Positions 38,806 through 47,422 of a stretch of 64,000 nucleotides of DNA are shown here, piece by piece. Source of the stretch: Alloyangia pacifica (GTDB lineage: Bacteria > Pseudomonadota > Alphaproteobacteria > Rhodobacterales > Rhodobacteraceae). The stretch lies in the NCBI RefSeq assembly GCF_003111685.1, contig NZ_CP022189.1, forward strand, positions 1,442,001 to 1,506,000, read 5' to 3'. The notes under the pieces were generated by a model. The model searched no databases. It was given only the letters and a program-made list of their open reading frames with translations, and was not told the DNA's origin. Both the position numbers and the translations under genes were made by a program. The first letter of the stretch is position 1. Each line of letters starts with the position of its first letter.

Positions 38806-41181
38806 TCAGAGAAGACTTGCCGCGCCCCAGATGTCGTTCATGTAGCCGCGGATCGTCCTGTCGGAAGAGAACCAGCCCGAGCGCGCGGTGTTCAGCGCCG
38901 CCATCTTCGCCCAGGCCCGGCTGTCCTTGAAGGCCGCATCCACCTCGCGCTGCGCGCGCCAGTAGTCGGTGAAATCCGAGCAGACGAGGAAGTAATCTGC
39001 GCCTTCGAGATTGGCGGTGATGCCATGATAGCGGTCGGGCTCGCCGGGCGAGAAACGCCCGTCGCGGATCAGATCGAGCGCGCGCTTGAGGCGCGGATCG
39101 GCCTGCACCGCCTGCCAGGCGTGGCCCTCGACCTTGCGGCGCTCCATCACCTCTTCGGCGGTCATGCCGAAGAGGAAGAAGTTCTCGGCTCCGACATGCG
39201 CGCGGATCTCGACGTTGGCGCCGTCGAGCGTGCCGACGGTCGGCGCGCCGTTCAGCGCGAACTTCATGTTGCCGGTGCCCGAGGCTTCCTTGCCCGCGGT
39301 CGAGATCTGCTCCGAAAGATCCGCAGCGGGGATCATCCGCTCTGCGAGGCTGACGTTGTAGTTCGGCAGGAAGGCGATCTTGAGATAGGGCGCGGTTACC
39401 GGATCGGCATTGATCACCGCGGCGGCGTCGTTGATCAGCCGGATGATGTCCTTGGCAAAGAAATAGCCCGGCGCGGCCTTGCCGCCGAAGAGCTTGAGGC
39501 GCGGCGTCCAGTCGGCATTGGGGTTGTCGCGGATCTCGGCCCAATAGGCGATGGTCTCGAGGATGTTGAGGTGCTGGCGCTTGTATTCGTGCAACCGCTT
39601 GATCTGAACGTCAAAGAGCATTTCGGGGTCGACGTGAAGCCCGTACCCCTCGGCCATCCAGGTCGACAGCTCTGCCTTGTTGTCGCGCTTGACCTTCGCA
39701 TAGCGGTCGAGCCAGCCGCTGTCCTCGATGAAGGGCTCGAGCTTTTCGAGCTGCTCGAGATCATCGACCCAATCCTCGCCGATCGCCTCGGTGATCAGCC
39801 CGGCAAGGCGCGGGTTGCAGCCGAGCAGCCAGCGCCGCGGGGTGACGCCGTTGGTTTCGTTGACGATGCGGTTCGGATGCAGGGTGTGCAGCTCTTCGAA
39901 GACGGTGGTCTTCATCAGCTCGGTGTGCAGCGCCGAGACGCCGTTGACGTGATGCGCCATGACAAAGCTGAGCTGGCCCATCTTCACCTGGTGGTCGGCC
40001 CGCATGGAGTTCAGCCGCGACGGGTTCTGCTTGGCGTGGGTGCTGTCGATCTGATCGATCAGCTCGATATGGCGCGGCAGGAGCCGACCGAAGAGCGACT
40101 CGTCCCAGGTCTCCAGCGCTTCGGGCAGAAGCGTGTGGTTGGTGTAGCTCAGGCAGCCGCGGGCGATCTCCATCGACTCCTCGAAGGACAGGCCGCGCTC
40201 GTCATGTAGAACTCGGATCAACTCGGGGCCGGCGATGGCCGGGTGGGTGTCGTTGAGCTGGATCGCCACCTTGGAGGGCAGCTTGCGCAGGTCGCCGAAC
40301 TGGTTGTTGAAGCGGCGCAGGATGTCGCGCAGGGCGGCGGCGGTCAGAAAGTACTCCTGCTTGAGCCGCAGCTCCTTGCCCTGCTCGGTGGTGTCATCGG
40401 GATAGAGCACGCGAGAGATGGTGCGCGCCAGCGCCTCGGGCTGAGCTGCGCCAGCAAAATCGCCGTGGTTGAACCGGTCAAGGTCGAAGGGGTGGATGGC
40501 CCGGCCCGACCAGAGCCGCAGCGTGTTGGCCCAGCGGCCCTTCCAGCCGACGACCGGCGTGTCGAAGGCTTCGGCCTCGACCACTTCGCCGGGATACCAG
40601 CGCACGGTCTCGCCGCGCTTGTCGACATGGCCGCCGAAGCCGATGCGGTAGCGCACCTCGGGGCGTTCGAATTCCCAGGCGTGACGCTGTTCAAGCCAGA
40701 GTTCAGGCTGCTCGACCTGGCGCCCGTCGACAAAGCTCTGGCGAAAGAGCCCGTGTTCGTAGCGAATGCCGTAACCGTGCGCCGGACAGCCGACAGTCGA
40801 GAGGCTCTCGAGGAAGCAGGCGGCCAGGCGCCCGAGGCCACCGTTGCCGAGCGCCGCGTCGGGCTCGTCGGCCAGCACCATCGCGTAATCCTTGCCGAAT
40901 TCCTCGAGCACGGCCTTGGCTTCCTCGACCAGCTCGAGGTTGACGATCCCGTCTTCGAGCAGCCGGCCGATGAGGAATTCCATCGACAGGTAGTAGACCC
41001 GCTTTGCCTCCGAGTCGTAGGTCTTGCCGGTTGCCGCGATCCAGGCATCGGTGATCCGGTCGCGCACCGCGTAGCTCAGCGCCATGCGCCAGTCCTCGAG
41101 GATCGCGTGCTCGGGATCCTTGCCGAAGGAGTAGCGAAGGTGCTGGAGGATGGACTCGCGCAGGGAGGCGGATTGGCTCAT
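38806..41181 (-). CDS. glgP: Glycogen phosphorylase
   Basis: A 791-aa GT35 enzyme releasing glucose-1-phosphate from glycogen ends. The pyridoxal-phosphate lysine lies in EASGTGNMKFALNGAPTVGT near residue 640; the N-terminal half has ALGNGGLGRLAACFLESLST and the conserved KRLHEYKRQHLN is near residue 540. It is the first gene of the glg cluster on the minus strand, so breakdown and synthesis enzymes are cotranscribed and flux must be set allosterically. It starts 120 bp after the glk stop, a gap with a small AAGGC/GCCTT hairpin but no firm promoter. Confidence 0.97.
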   Translation of the reverse strand: MSQSASLRESILQHLRYSFGKDPEHAILEDWRMALSYAVRDRITDAWIAATGKTYDSEAKRVYYLSMEFLIGRLLEDGIVNLELVEEAKAVLEEFGKDYAMVLADEPDAALGNGGLGRLAACFLESLSTVGCPAHGYGIRYEHGLFRQSFVDGRQVEQPELWLEQRHAWEFERPEVRYRIGFGGHVDKRGETVRWYPGEVVEAEAFDTPVVGWKGRWANTLRLWSGRAIHPFDLDRFNHGDFAGAAQPEALARTISRVLYPDDTTEQGKELRLKQEYFLTAAALRDILRRFNNQFGDLRKLPSKVAIQLNDTHPAIAGPELIRVLHDERGLSFEESMEIARGCLSYTNHTLLPEALETWDESLFGRLLPRHIELIDQIDSTHAKQNPSRLNSMRADHQVKMGQLSFVMAHHVNGVSALHTELMKTTVFEELHTLHPNRIVNETNGVTPRRWLLGCNPRLAGLITEAIGEDWVDDLEQLEKLEPFIEDSGWLDRYAKVKRDNKAELSTWMAEGYGLHVDPEMLFDVQIKRLHEYKRQHLNILETIAYWAEIRDNPNADWTPRLKLFGGKAAPGYFFAKDIIRLINDAAAVINADPVTAPYLKIAFLPNYNVSLAERMIPAADLSEQISTAGKEASGTGNMKFALNGAPTVGTLDGANVEIRAHVGAENFFLFGMTAEEVMERRKVEGHAWQAVQADPRLKRALDLIRDGRFSPGEPDRYHGITANLEGADYFLVCSDFTDYWRAQREVDAAFKDSRAWAKMAALNTARSGWFSSDRTIRGYMNDIWGAASLL

Positions 41182-41301
41182 GGGTAAGGCACTCGCTTTT
41201 GGAAAAGACGAAGGGTTGCGCCGGTCGACCTAGGGCGTCTGCACGATTGATGAACAGTTTTTGTTACACAAAGGCAACCGCCTTGAAGATTGCGCCGAGA
41301 T

Positions 41302-42261
41302 TTACGGCAATTCGCTCAAGTGGCAGGCACAACCTGTGAGCGCCGCATAATCGTCGGTCACAAGGCTCACCGGGAACTGCGTCATGAACTCGGCGAAGCG
41401 CCCACGGTCGCAAAACGCCTGCTCGAATGCGCCGGAGGTCAGGTAGGGACCGAAGTGCCGCGCCACGCCGCCAATCAGATAGATGCCGCCGAAGGGCAGG
41501 GTGGTGAGTGCCAGGTTGGAACACACCCGGCCCATCATCCTCACGAAGACCTCGATGGCCCGCAAGGCGCGCTCATCCGTGCCGGCTTGCGCGGCCTCCA
41601 TGATCTGCTGCGCCTCCAGCGGCTCCCCTGCGCCGTCCTCGTCGCAGAGCCAGGCGTAGACGCGCTCGAAGCCGCGGCCCGACAGGATGTGCTCGACGCT
41701 CGGCCCCTGGTGCTTGCGCTCGATGTAGCGCAGCAGGCGCATCTCGTCGTCGGTCTGTACCGGGATGGCCACGTGGCCCGCTTCCGACGGCGGCACCAGC
41801 GTCCGCTCGCCGAGCCGGAACACCGGGGCGGCGTTCATCCCGGTGCCGATGCCGACAACCAGCCGCGCCGCCTGCGGGCTGGCGGGCAGCCCACGCAGGA
41901 TCGGGGTGAGGCAGTCCTCGGCGATATGTCCGAGCGCATGGCCCTGCGCCTGGAGATCGTTGAGCACCGAAATGGTCTCGGCGCCTGTGGCCTCGGCAAG
42001 CGTCGGGCGATCGATTTCCCAGTCGATGTTGGTCAGGCGCCCCGCGCCGTCGCGCACCGGGCCGGCCACCGCGACGCAGGCGGCGTCGACCGTTGCGCCC
42101 TTTTCGGCAAGGTAATGCTTCAGGACAGCACCGATCCCGTCGTTCTCGGCATTGCGGTAGCGCATCACCGATCCTTCGATCAGCCTGCTGCCTTCGCAAA
42201 GCGCCACCCGGGTGTTCGTGCCGCCGATATCCGCCAGAACTGCCGTGCCGCCGCTGCTCAT
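41302..42261 (-). CDS. glk: Glucokinase
   Basis: A 319-aa ROK/Glk-type kinase phosphorylating glucose with ATP. The ATP motif LADIGGTNTRVALCEG is at about residues 8-23; further conserved parts are VSVLNDLQAQGHAL-like (read ISVLNDLQAQGHAL), VVGIGTGMNAA, SEAGHVAIP and IGGVARHFGPYL. The C-terminus (YAALTGCACHLSELP) is normal. It starts 6 bp after the GH1 beta-glucosidase stop in the aglR-GH1-glk unit. It phosphorylates the glucose freed by the GH1 enzyme and AglA, and lies immediately before the glycogen operon. Confidence 0.95.
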   Translation of the reverse strand: MSSGGTAVLADIGGTNTRVALCEGSRLIEGSVMRYRNAENDGIGAVLKHYLAEKGATVDAACVAVAGPVRDGAGRLTNIDWEIDRPTLAEATGAETISVLNDLQAQGHALGHIAEDCLTPILRGLPASPQAARLVVGIGTGMNAAPVFRLGERTLVPPSEAGHVAIPVQTDDEMRLLRYIERKHQGPSVEHILSGRGFERVYAWLCDEDGAGEPLEAQQIMEAAQAGTDERALRAIEVFVRMMGRVCSNLALTTLPFGGIYLIGGVARHFGPYLTSGAFEQAFCDRGRFAEFMTQFPVSLVTDDYAALTGCACHLSELP

Positions 42262-42267
42262 GATGCC

Positions 42268-43590
42268 TTACTCCGTTAGCGCTCTCGCCAGCGCGTGGTA
42301 AGAGGCTTTGGGCGTACGTTCAAGGGTGTCGAAGTCCACGTGGACCAGCCCGAAGCGTTTTTCGTAGCCGAGGCTCCATTCGTAATTGTCGAGCAGCGAC
42401 CAGGCGAAATAGCCCTTCACCGGCGCACCGCCCGCGATGGCCTTGCGGACCTCGGCGAGATGGTCGTCGAGATAGGCGATGCGGTCCTGATCGTCCACGC
42501 CGCCGTCCACCAGGGGATCGGGCGCGGCCATGCCGTTCTCGGTGACGTAAAGCGGGATGTCGCCGGTGTATTCCCGCGCCATCCGGGTAAGGAACTGCGA
42601 CAGGCCCTGCGGGTAGATTTCCCAGTCCATGAAGGTCTTGGGCAAAGGTCCTTCGACCTCTTCCAGCGAAGGCCAGGCCCCCTTGGTGGGAGAGATCACC
42701 TTGCGCGTGTAGTAATTCAGCCCGCACCAGTCGAGCTTCTGCGTGATCAGCCCGAAATCATCCTGCCAGTTCGAGGGCATATGCGGCTCGAGGCCATCGA
42801 GCACGATCTGCGGGTATTCGCCCTTGAACACGCCGCCGGTGAACCAGCGGTTGTAGATGCCATCGTAGAGTTCGGCGGCATGGCGGGCGTCGGGGGTGTC
42901 ATTGTCGGGGCTCGACCATTCCATGTTGAAGACCCCGCCGAGGTTCTGCATGCCAAGCCCGCGCATCACCTCGATGGCGCGGCCATGGGCGAGCAGGACG
43001 TGGTGCATGGCACGGGCGGTGGCGCGGATGTCGCGCAGGCCGGGCGCGTGGAACCCCATGAAGTGCGACAGCCAGGCGACGCACCAGGGCTCGTTGATCG
43101 GCGCGACAGAATACATGCGGTCGCCGATGCGCTTCATCAGCACCTCGGTGAAGTCGCCGAACCAGCTCGCCACGTCCCGGTTGCGCCAACCCCCGAGATC
43201 GGCGAGCGGCGAAGGCAGCTCCCAGTGGTAGAGCGTGGCGCAGGGCTTGATGCCGCGCTCGAGCATGGCGTCGGTGAGCCGGTCGTAGAAGTCGAGCCCC
43301 TCTTGGTTCACCTGTCCGCGCCCCTCGGGAAGCACCCGCGCCCAGCTCGTGGAAAAGCGGTAGGCATCGAGCCCTGCGGCCTTCACCAGGTCGAGATCCT
43401 CCTGGTAGCGGTGGTAATGATCGCAGGCCCGGTCGCCGTTCTCGGCGCGCACGACATTGCCGGGCGTGGCGGCGAAATCATCCCAGTGGGTGCGGCCAGC
43501 GCCGCCAAAGGCATGGCCCTCGATCTGGTAGCTGGAGGTGGCGACGCCGAAGAGGAAATCCTCGGGAAAATCCTTGCGGGTGAACTGCAT
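42268..43590 (-). CDS. GH1 beta-glucosidase
   Basis: A 440-aa family 1 glycoside hydrolase, cytoplasmic, with the N-terminal signature FPEDFLFGVATSSYQIEG, acid/base Glu in APINEPWC (about residue 166) and nucleophile Glu in LYVTENGMA (about residue 352). Length and spacing fit a complete enzyme. It sits between the LacI-family regulator (57 bp) and glk (6 bp). Its presence in an alpha-glucoside locus suggests that the organism takes up both alpha- and beta-linked disaccharides through, or alongside, the Agl transporter. Confidence 0.94.
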   Translation of the reverse strand: MQFTRKDFPEDFLFGVATSSYQIEGHAFGGAGRTHWDDFAATPGNVVRAENGDRACDHYHRYQEDLDLVKAAGLDAYRFSTSWARVLPEGRGQVNQEGLDFYDRLTDAMLERGIKPCATLYHWELPSPLADLGGWRNRDVASWFGDFTEVLMKRIGDRMYSVAPINEPWCVAWLSHFMGFHAPGLRDIRATARAMHHVLLAHGRAIEVMRGLGMQNLGGVFNMEWSSPDNDTPDARHAAELYDGIYNRWFTGGVFKGEYPQIVLDGLEPHMPSNWQDDFGLITQKLDWCGLNYYTRKVISPTKGAWPSLEEVEGPLPKTFMDWEIYPQGLSQFLTRMAREYTGDIPLYVTENGMAAPDPLVDGGVDDQDRIAYLDDHLAEVRKAIAGGAPVKGYFAWSLLDNYEWSLGYEKRFGLVHVDFDTLERTPKASYHALARALTE

Positions 43591-43647
43591 GGCTTGTCCT
43601 TGTCGATTCGAGGGAAAGGGGGGCTGAGGCTTGGAGAGGCCCAGTGG

Positions 43648-44682
43648 TTAGCGGGTGTCTTGCGGCACGGGGCCGGTGGAGCCACCGATGATGAGCTGCG
43701 CCTCAAGCAGGCGGGACTGCGCCGGACTCTCTGGATCGGCGATATGCGCCAGCAGCATCGCCGCGGCGATCCGCCCGGCCTCGTAGACCGAGGAACGCGT
43801 GGCGGTGAAGATCGGCACATCCGGCCCGTTGCGCAGGAAGCTCAGATCGTCGTCATGGGTGATCACCGAGATGTCGCGGCCCATCTCCAGCCCGGCGGCA
43901 TGGATGGCGCGGCGGATGCCGATGGCGGCAATGACGGACGAGGTGATCATCGCCGTGGGCCGGTCGGGCAGGGCGAGCATGCGCGCGGCGCTCTCGAAGC
44001 CGTAGCTCTCGGTCATCTCGCCAGCGCTCAAGTGGCGGGGATCGACGGCCACGCCTCGCCCGGCCATCGCCTGTTCGAAGCCGACGCGGCGGCGGTAGGC
44101 GAAATCCATGAACTCGAGCCCGTTGATCAAGGCGATCCGGCGATGCCCGAGGTCCAGCAGGAAGTCGGTGGCACGCTGGAAGGCATGGGTGTTGTTCATG
44201 TCGACCCAGCTGTAGGGCATGTCGAGATCCGTGGCGCGTCCATGCACCACGAAGGGCAGGCCAAGCTGCCGCAGGAAGGGGATCCGCCCGTCCTTCATCG
44301 AGGGACCATGCACGATGATCCCGTCGACATTGCCCTTGGCCTTGAGCCGCCGGTAGTTCTCTTCCTCGTCGCGATCGCCGGTCATCGACAGGGTCATGTC
44401 GTATCCGGCCTTGACGTATTCATCCGATGCGCCAGCTATGAAATCACCGAACACAGGGTTCATCATCTGGTGCTGGTGCGAGAAGGGGATGACGTGGCCG
44501 ATGGTCATGGCGCGCCCCGTCGCCAGCCCCTTCGCCCGTGCGTTCGGTGCATAGTTGAGCGCCTGCGCCGCCTCCATGACGCGCTTGCGGGTCTGCTCGT
44601 TGACCTCCGGATAGCCGTTGAGCGCGCGACTCACGGTGGTTTGCGAGAGATTAAGATGCGCGGCCAGTTGCTTGAGGTTCAT
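43648..44682 (-). CDS. aglR: LacI-family transcriptional regulator of the agl locus (AglR-like)
   Basis: A 344-aa repressor. The N-terminal helix-turn-helix (MNLKQLAAHLNLSQTTVSRA at residues 1-20, hinge near NYAPNARAKGLATG) is followed by a periplasmic-binding-protein-like effector domain. The start ATG at 44682 fits the conserved LacI N-terminus; an in-frame extension to 44757 is rejected. An operator-like CAAAGCGCTTCG lies only 12 bp before the start and a perfect one lies 155 bp further, before aglE, indicating autoregulation and control of the divergent transporter. Ligand is probably an alpha-glucoside; unproven. Confidence 0.88.
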   Translation of the reverse strand: MNLKQLAAHLNLSQTTVSRALNGYPEVNEQTRKRVMEAAQALNYAPNARAKGLATGRAMTIGHVIPFSHQHQMMNPVFGDFIAGASDEYVKAGYDMTLSMTGDRDEEENYRRLKAKGNVDGIIVHGPSMKDGRIPFLRQLGLPFVVHGRATDLDMPYSWVDMNNTHAFQRATDFLLDLGHRRIALINGLEFMDFAYRRRVGFEQAMAGRGVAVDPRHLSAGEMTESYGFESAARMLALPDRPTAMITSSVIAAIGIRRAIHAAGLEMGRDISVITHDDDLSFLRNGPDVPIFTATRSSVYEAGRIAAAMLLAHIADPESPAQSRLLEAQLIIGGSTGPVPQDTR

Positions 44683-44693
44683 CAGCGGTCTTC

Positions 44694-44705
44694 CAAAGCG
44701 CTTCG
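44694..44705. promoter_or_regulatory. AglR-type operator next to aglR
   Basis: CAAAGCGCTTCG matches the perfect palindrome CAAAGCGCTTTG at 11 of 12 positions and lies 12 bp upstream of the aglR start codon, so binding would block aglR transcription. Confidence 0.72.
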
Positions 44706-44816
44706 GTACCTTCCGACAGTAACGGCAAAACGGGGCGGTCGGGAAGACCCTTTGCAAAACGCCTAGATTAGCTGCAGTGCGGCATGTAATTTCCGATCAC
44801 CTAGGCCATTGCATGA

Positions 44817-44845
44817 TTGACAACAGGGGGGCAAACGCGTGAGGC
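44817..44845 (+). promoter_or_regulatory. Possible aglE promoter
   Basis: A consensus TTGACA (44817-44822) is followed after 17 bp by a poor -10 (TGAGGC, 44840-44845). The start would fall near 44852, just before the operator at 44857-44868. The weak -10 keeps this tentative. Confidence 0.35.
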
Positions 44846-44856
44846 TGCTCGTGGCT

Positions 44857-44868
44857 CAAAGCGCTTTG
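44857..44868. promoter_or_regulatory. AglR-type operator before aglE
   Basis: CAAAGCGCTTTG is a perfect 12-bp palindrome of the LacI/GalR operator type, 86 bp before the aglE start. It differs in its arms from the GTTAGCGCTAAC sites at zwf, gap and eno, so a different LacI-family protein, most likely the adjacent regulator, should bind. Confidence 0.75.
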
Positions 44869-44954
44869 GGGTGAGGAGTGCCTCCAGCGCGTCCGAATTG
44901 ACCACATCTCTCGCGGCCCTGGGAGCCGTGACAACACGGGAGGACTTTGACGAC

Positions 44955-46328
44955 ATGACCAAGCGAAACACACCCGTTCGCGGCACGCGCGCCATTCTCG
45001 GCTCGGTGGCGGCGTTGGCGCTCTGCGCGGGCGCAGCCCAGGCCGAGATGGTGTTCACCCCCGGCGAGGGCGATTTCAACTGGGACAGCCTCGACGCCTT
45101 CGCGGCCGAGCATGACCTGTCGGGCCAGACCCTGAGCATCTTCGGCCCCTGGCGCGGCGACGACCAGCAACTGGTCGAGACGGTGCTGGCCTACTTCGAG
45201 CAGGCTACCGGTGCCGATGTCAGCTATTCCTCGTCCGAGACCTACGAGCAGCAGATCGTCATCGACACCGAGGCGGGCAGCCCGCCCAACATCGCGATCC
45301 TGCCGCAGCCCGGCCTGATCGCCGACCTGGTGAAAAAGGGCTACGTCACCCCGCTTGGCGACGAGACCGCCGACTGGCTGCGCGAGAATTACGCCGCCGG
45401 CGACAGCTGGGTGAGCCTCGGCTCCTTCGAGGGCAAGGACGGCAGGCAGCTCTACGCCTTCCCCTACAAGATCGACGTGAAGTCGCTGGTTTTCTACGTC
45501 CCCGAGAACTTCGAGGATGCGGGCTACGATGTTCCCGAGACCATGGAGGATCTCAAGGCCCTGACCGAGCAGATCGCCGAGGAGGGCGAGACGCCCTGGT
45601 GCATCGGTCTGGGCTCGGGTGGGGCGACCGGCTGGCCGGCTACCGACTGGGTCGAGGATATGATGCTGCGCGTGCAGCCGCCCGAGGTCTATGACCAATG
45701 GGTGACCAATGAGGTCAAGTTCGACGATCCCAAGGTGATCGAGGCGATCGAGGAATTCGGCTGGTTCGCCAAGAACGACGCCTTCGTCAATGGCGGCGCC
45801 GGCGCAGTGGCCACCACCGACTTCCGCGAAAGCCCGGCGGGTCTCTTCGCCTCGCCGCCGCAATGCTACATGCATCACCAGGCCAGCTTCATCCCGACCT
45901 TCTTCCCCGAAGGCACCGAGATGGGCGTGGACGCGGATTTCTTCTACATGCCCGCCTATGCCGAGAAGGACCTCGGCCAGCCGGTGCTGGGTGCGGGCAC
46001 GCTGGCGTTCATCACCAAGGACAGCGACGCATCGCGCGCCTTCATCGAGTTCCTGCAGACGCCCATCGCGCATGAGATCTGGATGGCGCAGTCGGGCTTC
46101 CTGACCCCCTACAAGGAAGCCAACGCAGAGCTCTACGGCAGCCCGCCGCTGAAGAAGATGGGCGAGATCCTTCTGGACGCGACCACCTTCCGTTTCGACG
46201 CCTCTGATCTCATGCCCGGCGCCGTCGGCGCAGGCAGCTTCTGGACCGGGATGGTCGATTACGTCGGCGGCAGGTCGGCCGAGGACGTGGCGACCGCGAT
46301 CCAGAAAAGCTGGGACGCGAACAAGTAA
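44955..46328 (+). CDS. aglE: Alpha-glucoside ABC transporter, substrate-binding protein
   Basis: A 457-aa periplasmic binding protein. The ATG at 44955 begins a classical signal peptide (RGTRAILGSVAALALCAGAAQA, cleavage before EMVF near residue 32); GGGAGG lies 11 nt upstream. The mature part is of the large sugar-binding type (cluster B), with SYSSSETYEQQIVIDTEAGS and PCWCIGLG-like loops, reading ETPWCIGLGSGGATGWPATD. It is the first gene of aglEFGAK and is followed by a strong hairpin that probably boosts its relative expression. Substrates of Agl systems include sucrose, maltose and trehalose. Confidence 0.92.
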   Translation: MTKRNTPVRGTRAILGSVAALALCAGAAQAEMVFTPGEGDFNWDSLDAFAAEHDLSGQTLSIFGPWRGDDQQLVETVLAYFEQATGADVSYSSSETYEQQIVIDTEAGSPPNIAILPQPGLIADLVKKGYVTPLGDETADWLRENYAAGDSWVSLGSFEGKDGRQLYAFPYKIDVKSLVFYVPENFEDAGYDVPETMEDLKALTEQIAEEGETPWCIGLGSGGATGWPATDWVEDMMLRVQPPEVYDQWVTNEVKFDDPKVIEAIEEFGWFAKNDAFVNGGAGAVATTDFRESPAGLFASPPQCYMHHQASFIPTFFPEGTEMGVDADFFYMPAYAEKDLGQPVLGAGTLAFITKDSDASRAFIEFLQTPIAHEIWMAQSGFLTPYKEANAELYGSPPLKKMGEILLDATTFRFDASDLMPGAVGAGSFWTGMVDYVGGRSAEDVATAIQKSWDANK

Positions 46329-46346
46329 CTCGGGGTAAACTCGACG

Positions 46347-46383
46347 CGGGGCGCCGCCCTTCTAGGGAAGTTGCGGCGCCCCG
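46347..46383 (+). terminator. Intercistronic hairpin between aglE and aglF
   Basis: cggggcgccgc (46347-46357) pairs perfectly with gcggcgccccg (46373-46383) around a 15-nt loop. No T-run follows. It lies 18 bp after the aglE stop, a usual place for structures that protect or partly terminate the binding-protein mRNA. Confidence 0.65.
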
Positions 46384-46411
46384 AACGACTGCAAGCGACG
46401 GGGAGGACGTC

Positions 46412-47410
46412 ATGCATCCGGCACTTCAGGCCGTATTGACCATCGTGATCGGGCTCGGCGGCTGCATCGGTTATTTCTGGCTATCGAACCAGCTGATCGA
46501 CAAGGTTCTCTTCCCCGCCCGCGGCCCCAACATCGGCCGCAACATCCGCCGCGCCGAGATGATCCGGCCCTGGCTTTTTCTCTTTCCCGCGATCTTCGCG
46601 CTGGGGCTCTACCTGGCCTATCCCGTGGTGGCGACCTTCTGGCTGTCGCTGACCGACCGCAACCAGGGGGGCGCCTTCGTCGGGCTCGCCAACTACCAGC
46701 AGATGCTGCGCGAGGCGAAATTCTGGGAGGCGATCCGCAACAACATGCTCTGGCTGATCGTGGTGCCCGCCGCTTCGACCGGCTTCGGCCTGCTGGCGGC
46801 GCAGCTCACCGACCGCATCCGCTGGGGCAATCTCGCCAAATCTCTGATCTTCATGCCGATGGCGATTTCTTTCGTAGGCGCCTCGGTGATCTGGAAGCTG
46901 GTCTATGATTTCCGTCCGATCGGGCAGGAGCAGATCGGTATCCTCAACGCGGTCTGGGTCTGGCTCGGCGGCGAGCCGCAGACCTGGCTGACCATCACGC
47001 CGTGGAACAATTTCCTGCTGATGGTGGTGCTGGTCTGGATCCAGACGGGCTTTGCCATGGTGATCCTCGGCGCAGCGCTGCGCGGCATCCCCGAGGAGAC
47101 GGTCGAGGCCGCCATCGTCGACGGTGCGAACCCGTTCCAGATCTTCTTCAATATCAAGGTGCCGCAAATCCGGTCGACCATCGTCGTGGTCTGGACCACG
47201 ATCACCCTCGTGGTGCTCAAGGTCTTCGACATCGTGCTCGCCATGACCAATGGCCAGTGGCAGACGCAGGTTCTGGCCAACTACATGTATGACAAGCTTT
47301 TCCGCGCCTTCGACTGGGGCGTCGGCTCGGCCGCGGCGATGGTGATCATGCTGCTGGTCTCGCCGATCCTGGTGTGGAACGTGATCAACGCGCGCCGCGA
47401 GACGCGCTGA
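46412..47410 (+). CDS. aglF: Alpha-glucoside ABC transporter, permease
   Basis: A 332-aa inner-membrane permease of the MalF-like class. Hydrophobic segments occur at about residues 9-28, 54-74, 110-130, 144-165, 197-220, 265-285 and 302-322. The EAA loop that contacts the ATPase reads GIPEETVEAAIVDGANPFQI near residues 228-247. ATG at 46412 has GGGGAGG about 6 nt upstream. It lies 12 bp from aglG, and the two permeases form the translocation pore with AglK. Confidence 0.94.
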   Translation: MHPALQAVLTIVIGLGGCIGYFWLSNQLIDKVLFPARGPNIGRNIRRAEMIRPWLFLFPAIFALGLYLAYPVVATFWLSLTDRNQGGAFVGLANYQQMLREAKFWEAIRNNMLWLIVVPAASTGFGLLAAQLTDRIRWGNLAKSLIFMPMAISFVGASVIWKLVYDFRPIGQEQIGILNAVWVWLGGEPQTWLTITPWNNFLLMVVLVWIQTGFAMVILGAALRGIPEETVEAAIVDGANPFQIFFNIKVPQIRSTIVVVWTTITLVVLKVFDIVLAMTNGQWQTQVLANYMYDKLFRAFDWGVGSAAAMVIMLLVSPILVWNVINARRETR

Positions 47411-47422
47411 GGAGGGCGGAAC

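Noticed and set aside
42274..42285. GTTAGCGCTCTC, a 10/12 match to the zwf-type operator
   Set aside because: It lies inside the last codons of the GH1 beta-glucosidase gene and is explained by the coding sequence; no promoter is adjacent except that of glk, 13 bp downstream within the operon.
43648..44682. The window's LacI regulator as the one binding the zwf, gap and eno sites
   Set aside because: Its own flanking operators have the CAAAGCGCTTTG form, different in both arms from GTTAGCGCTAAC, so a separate regulator encoded elsewhere is more likely. It cannot be excluded without binding data.
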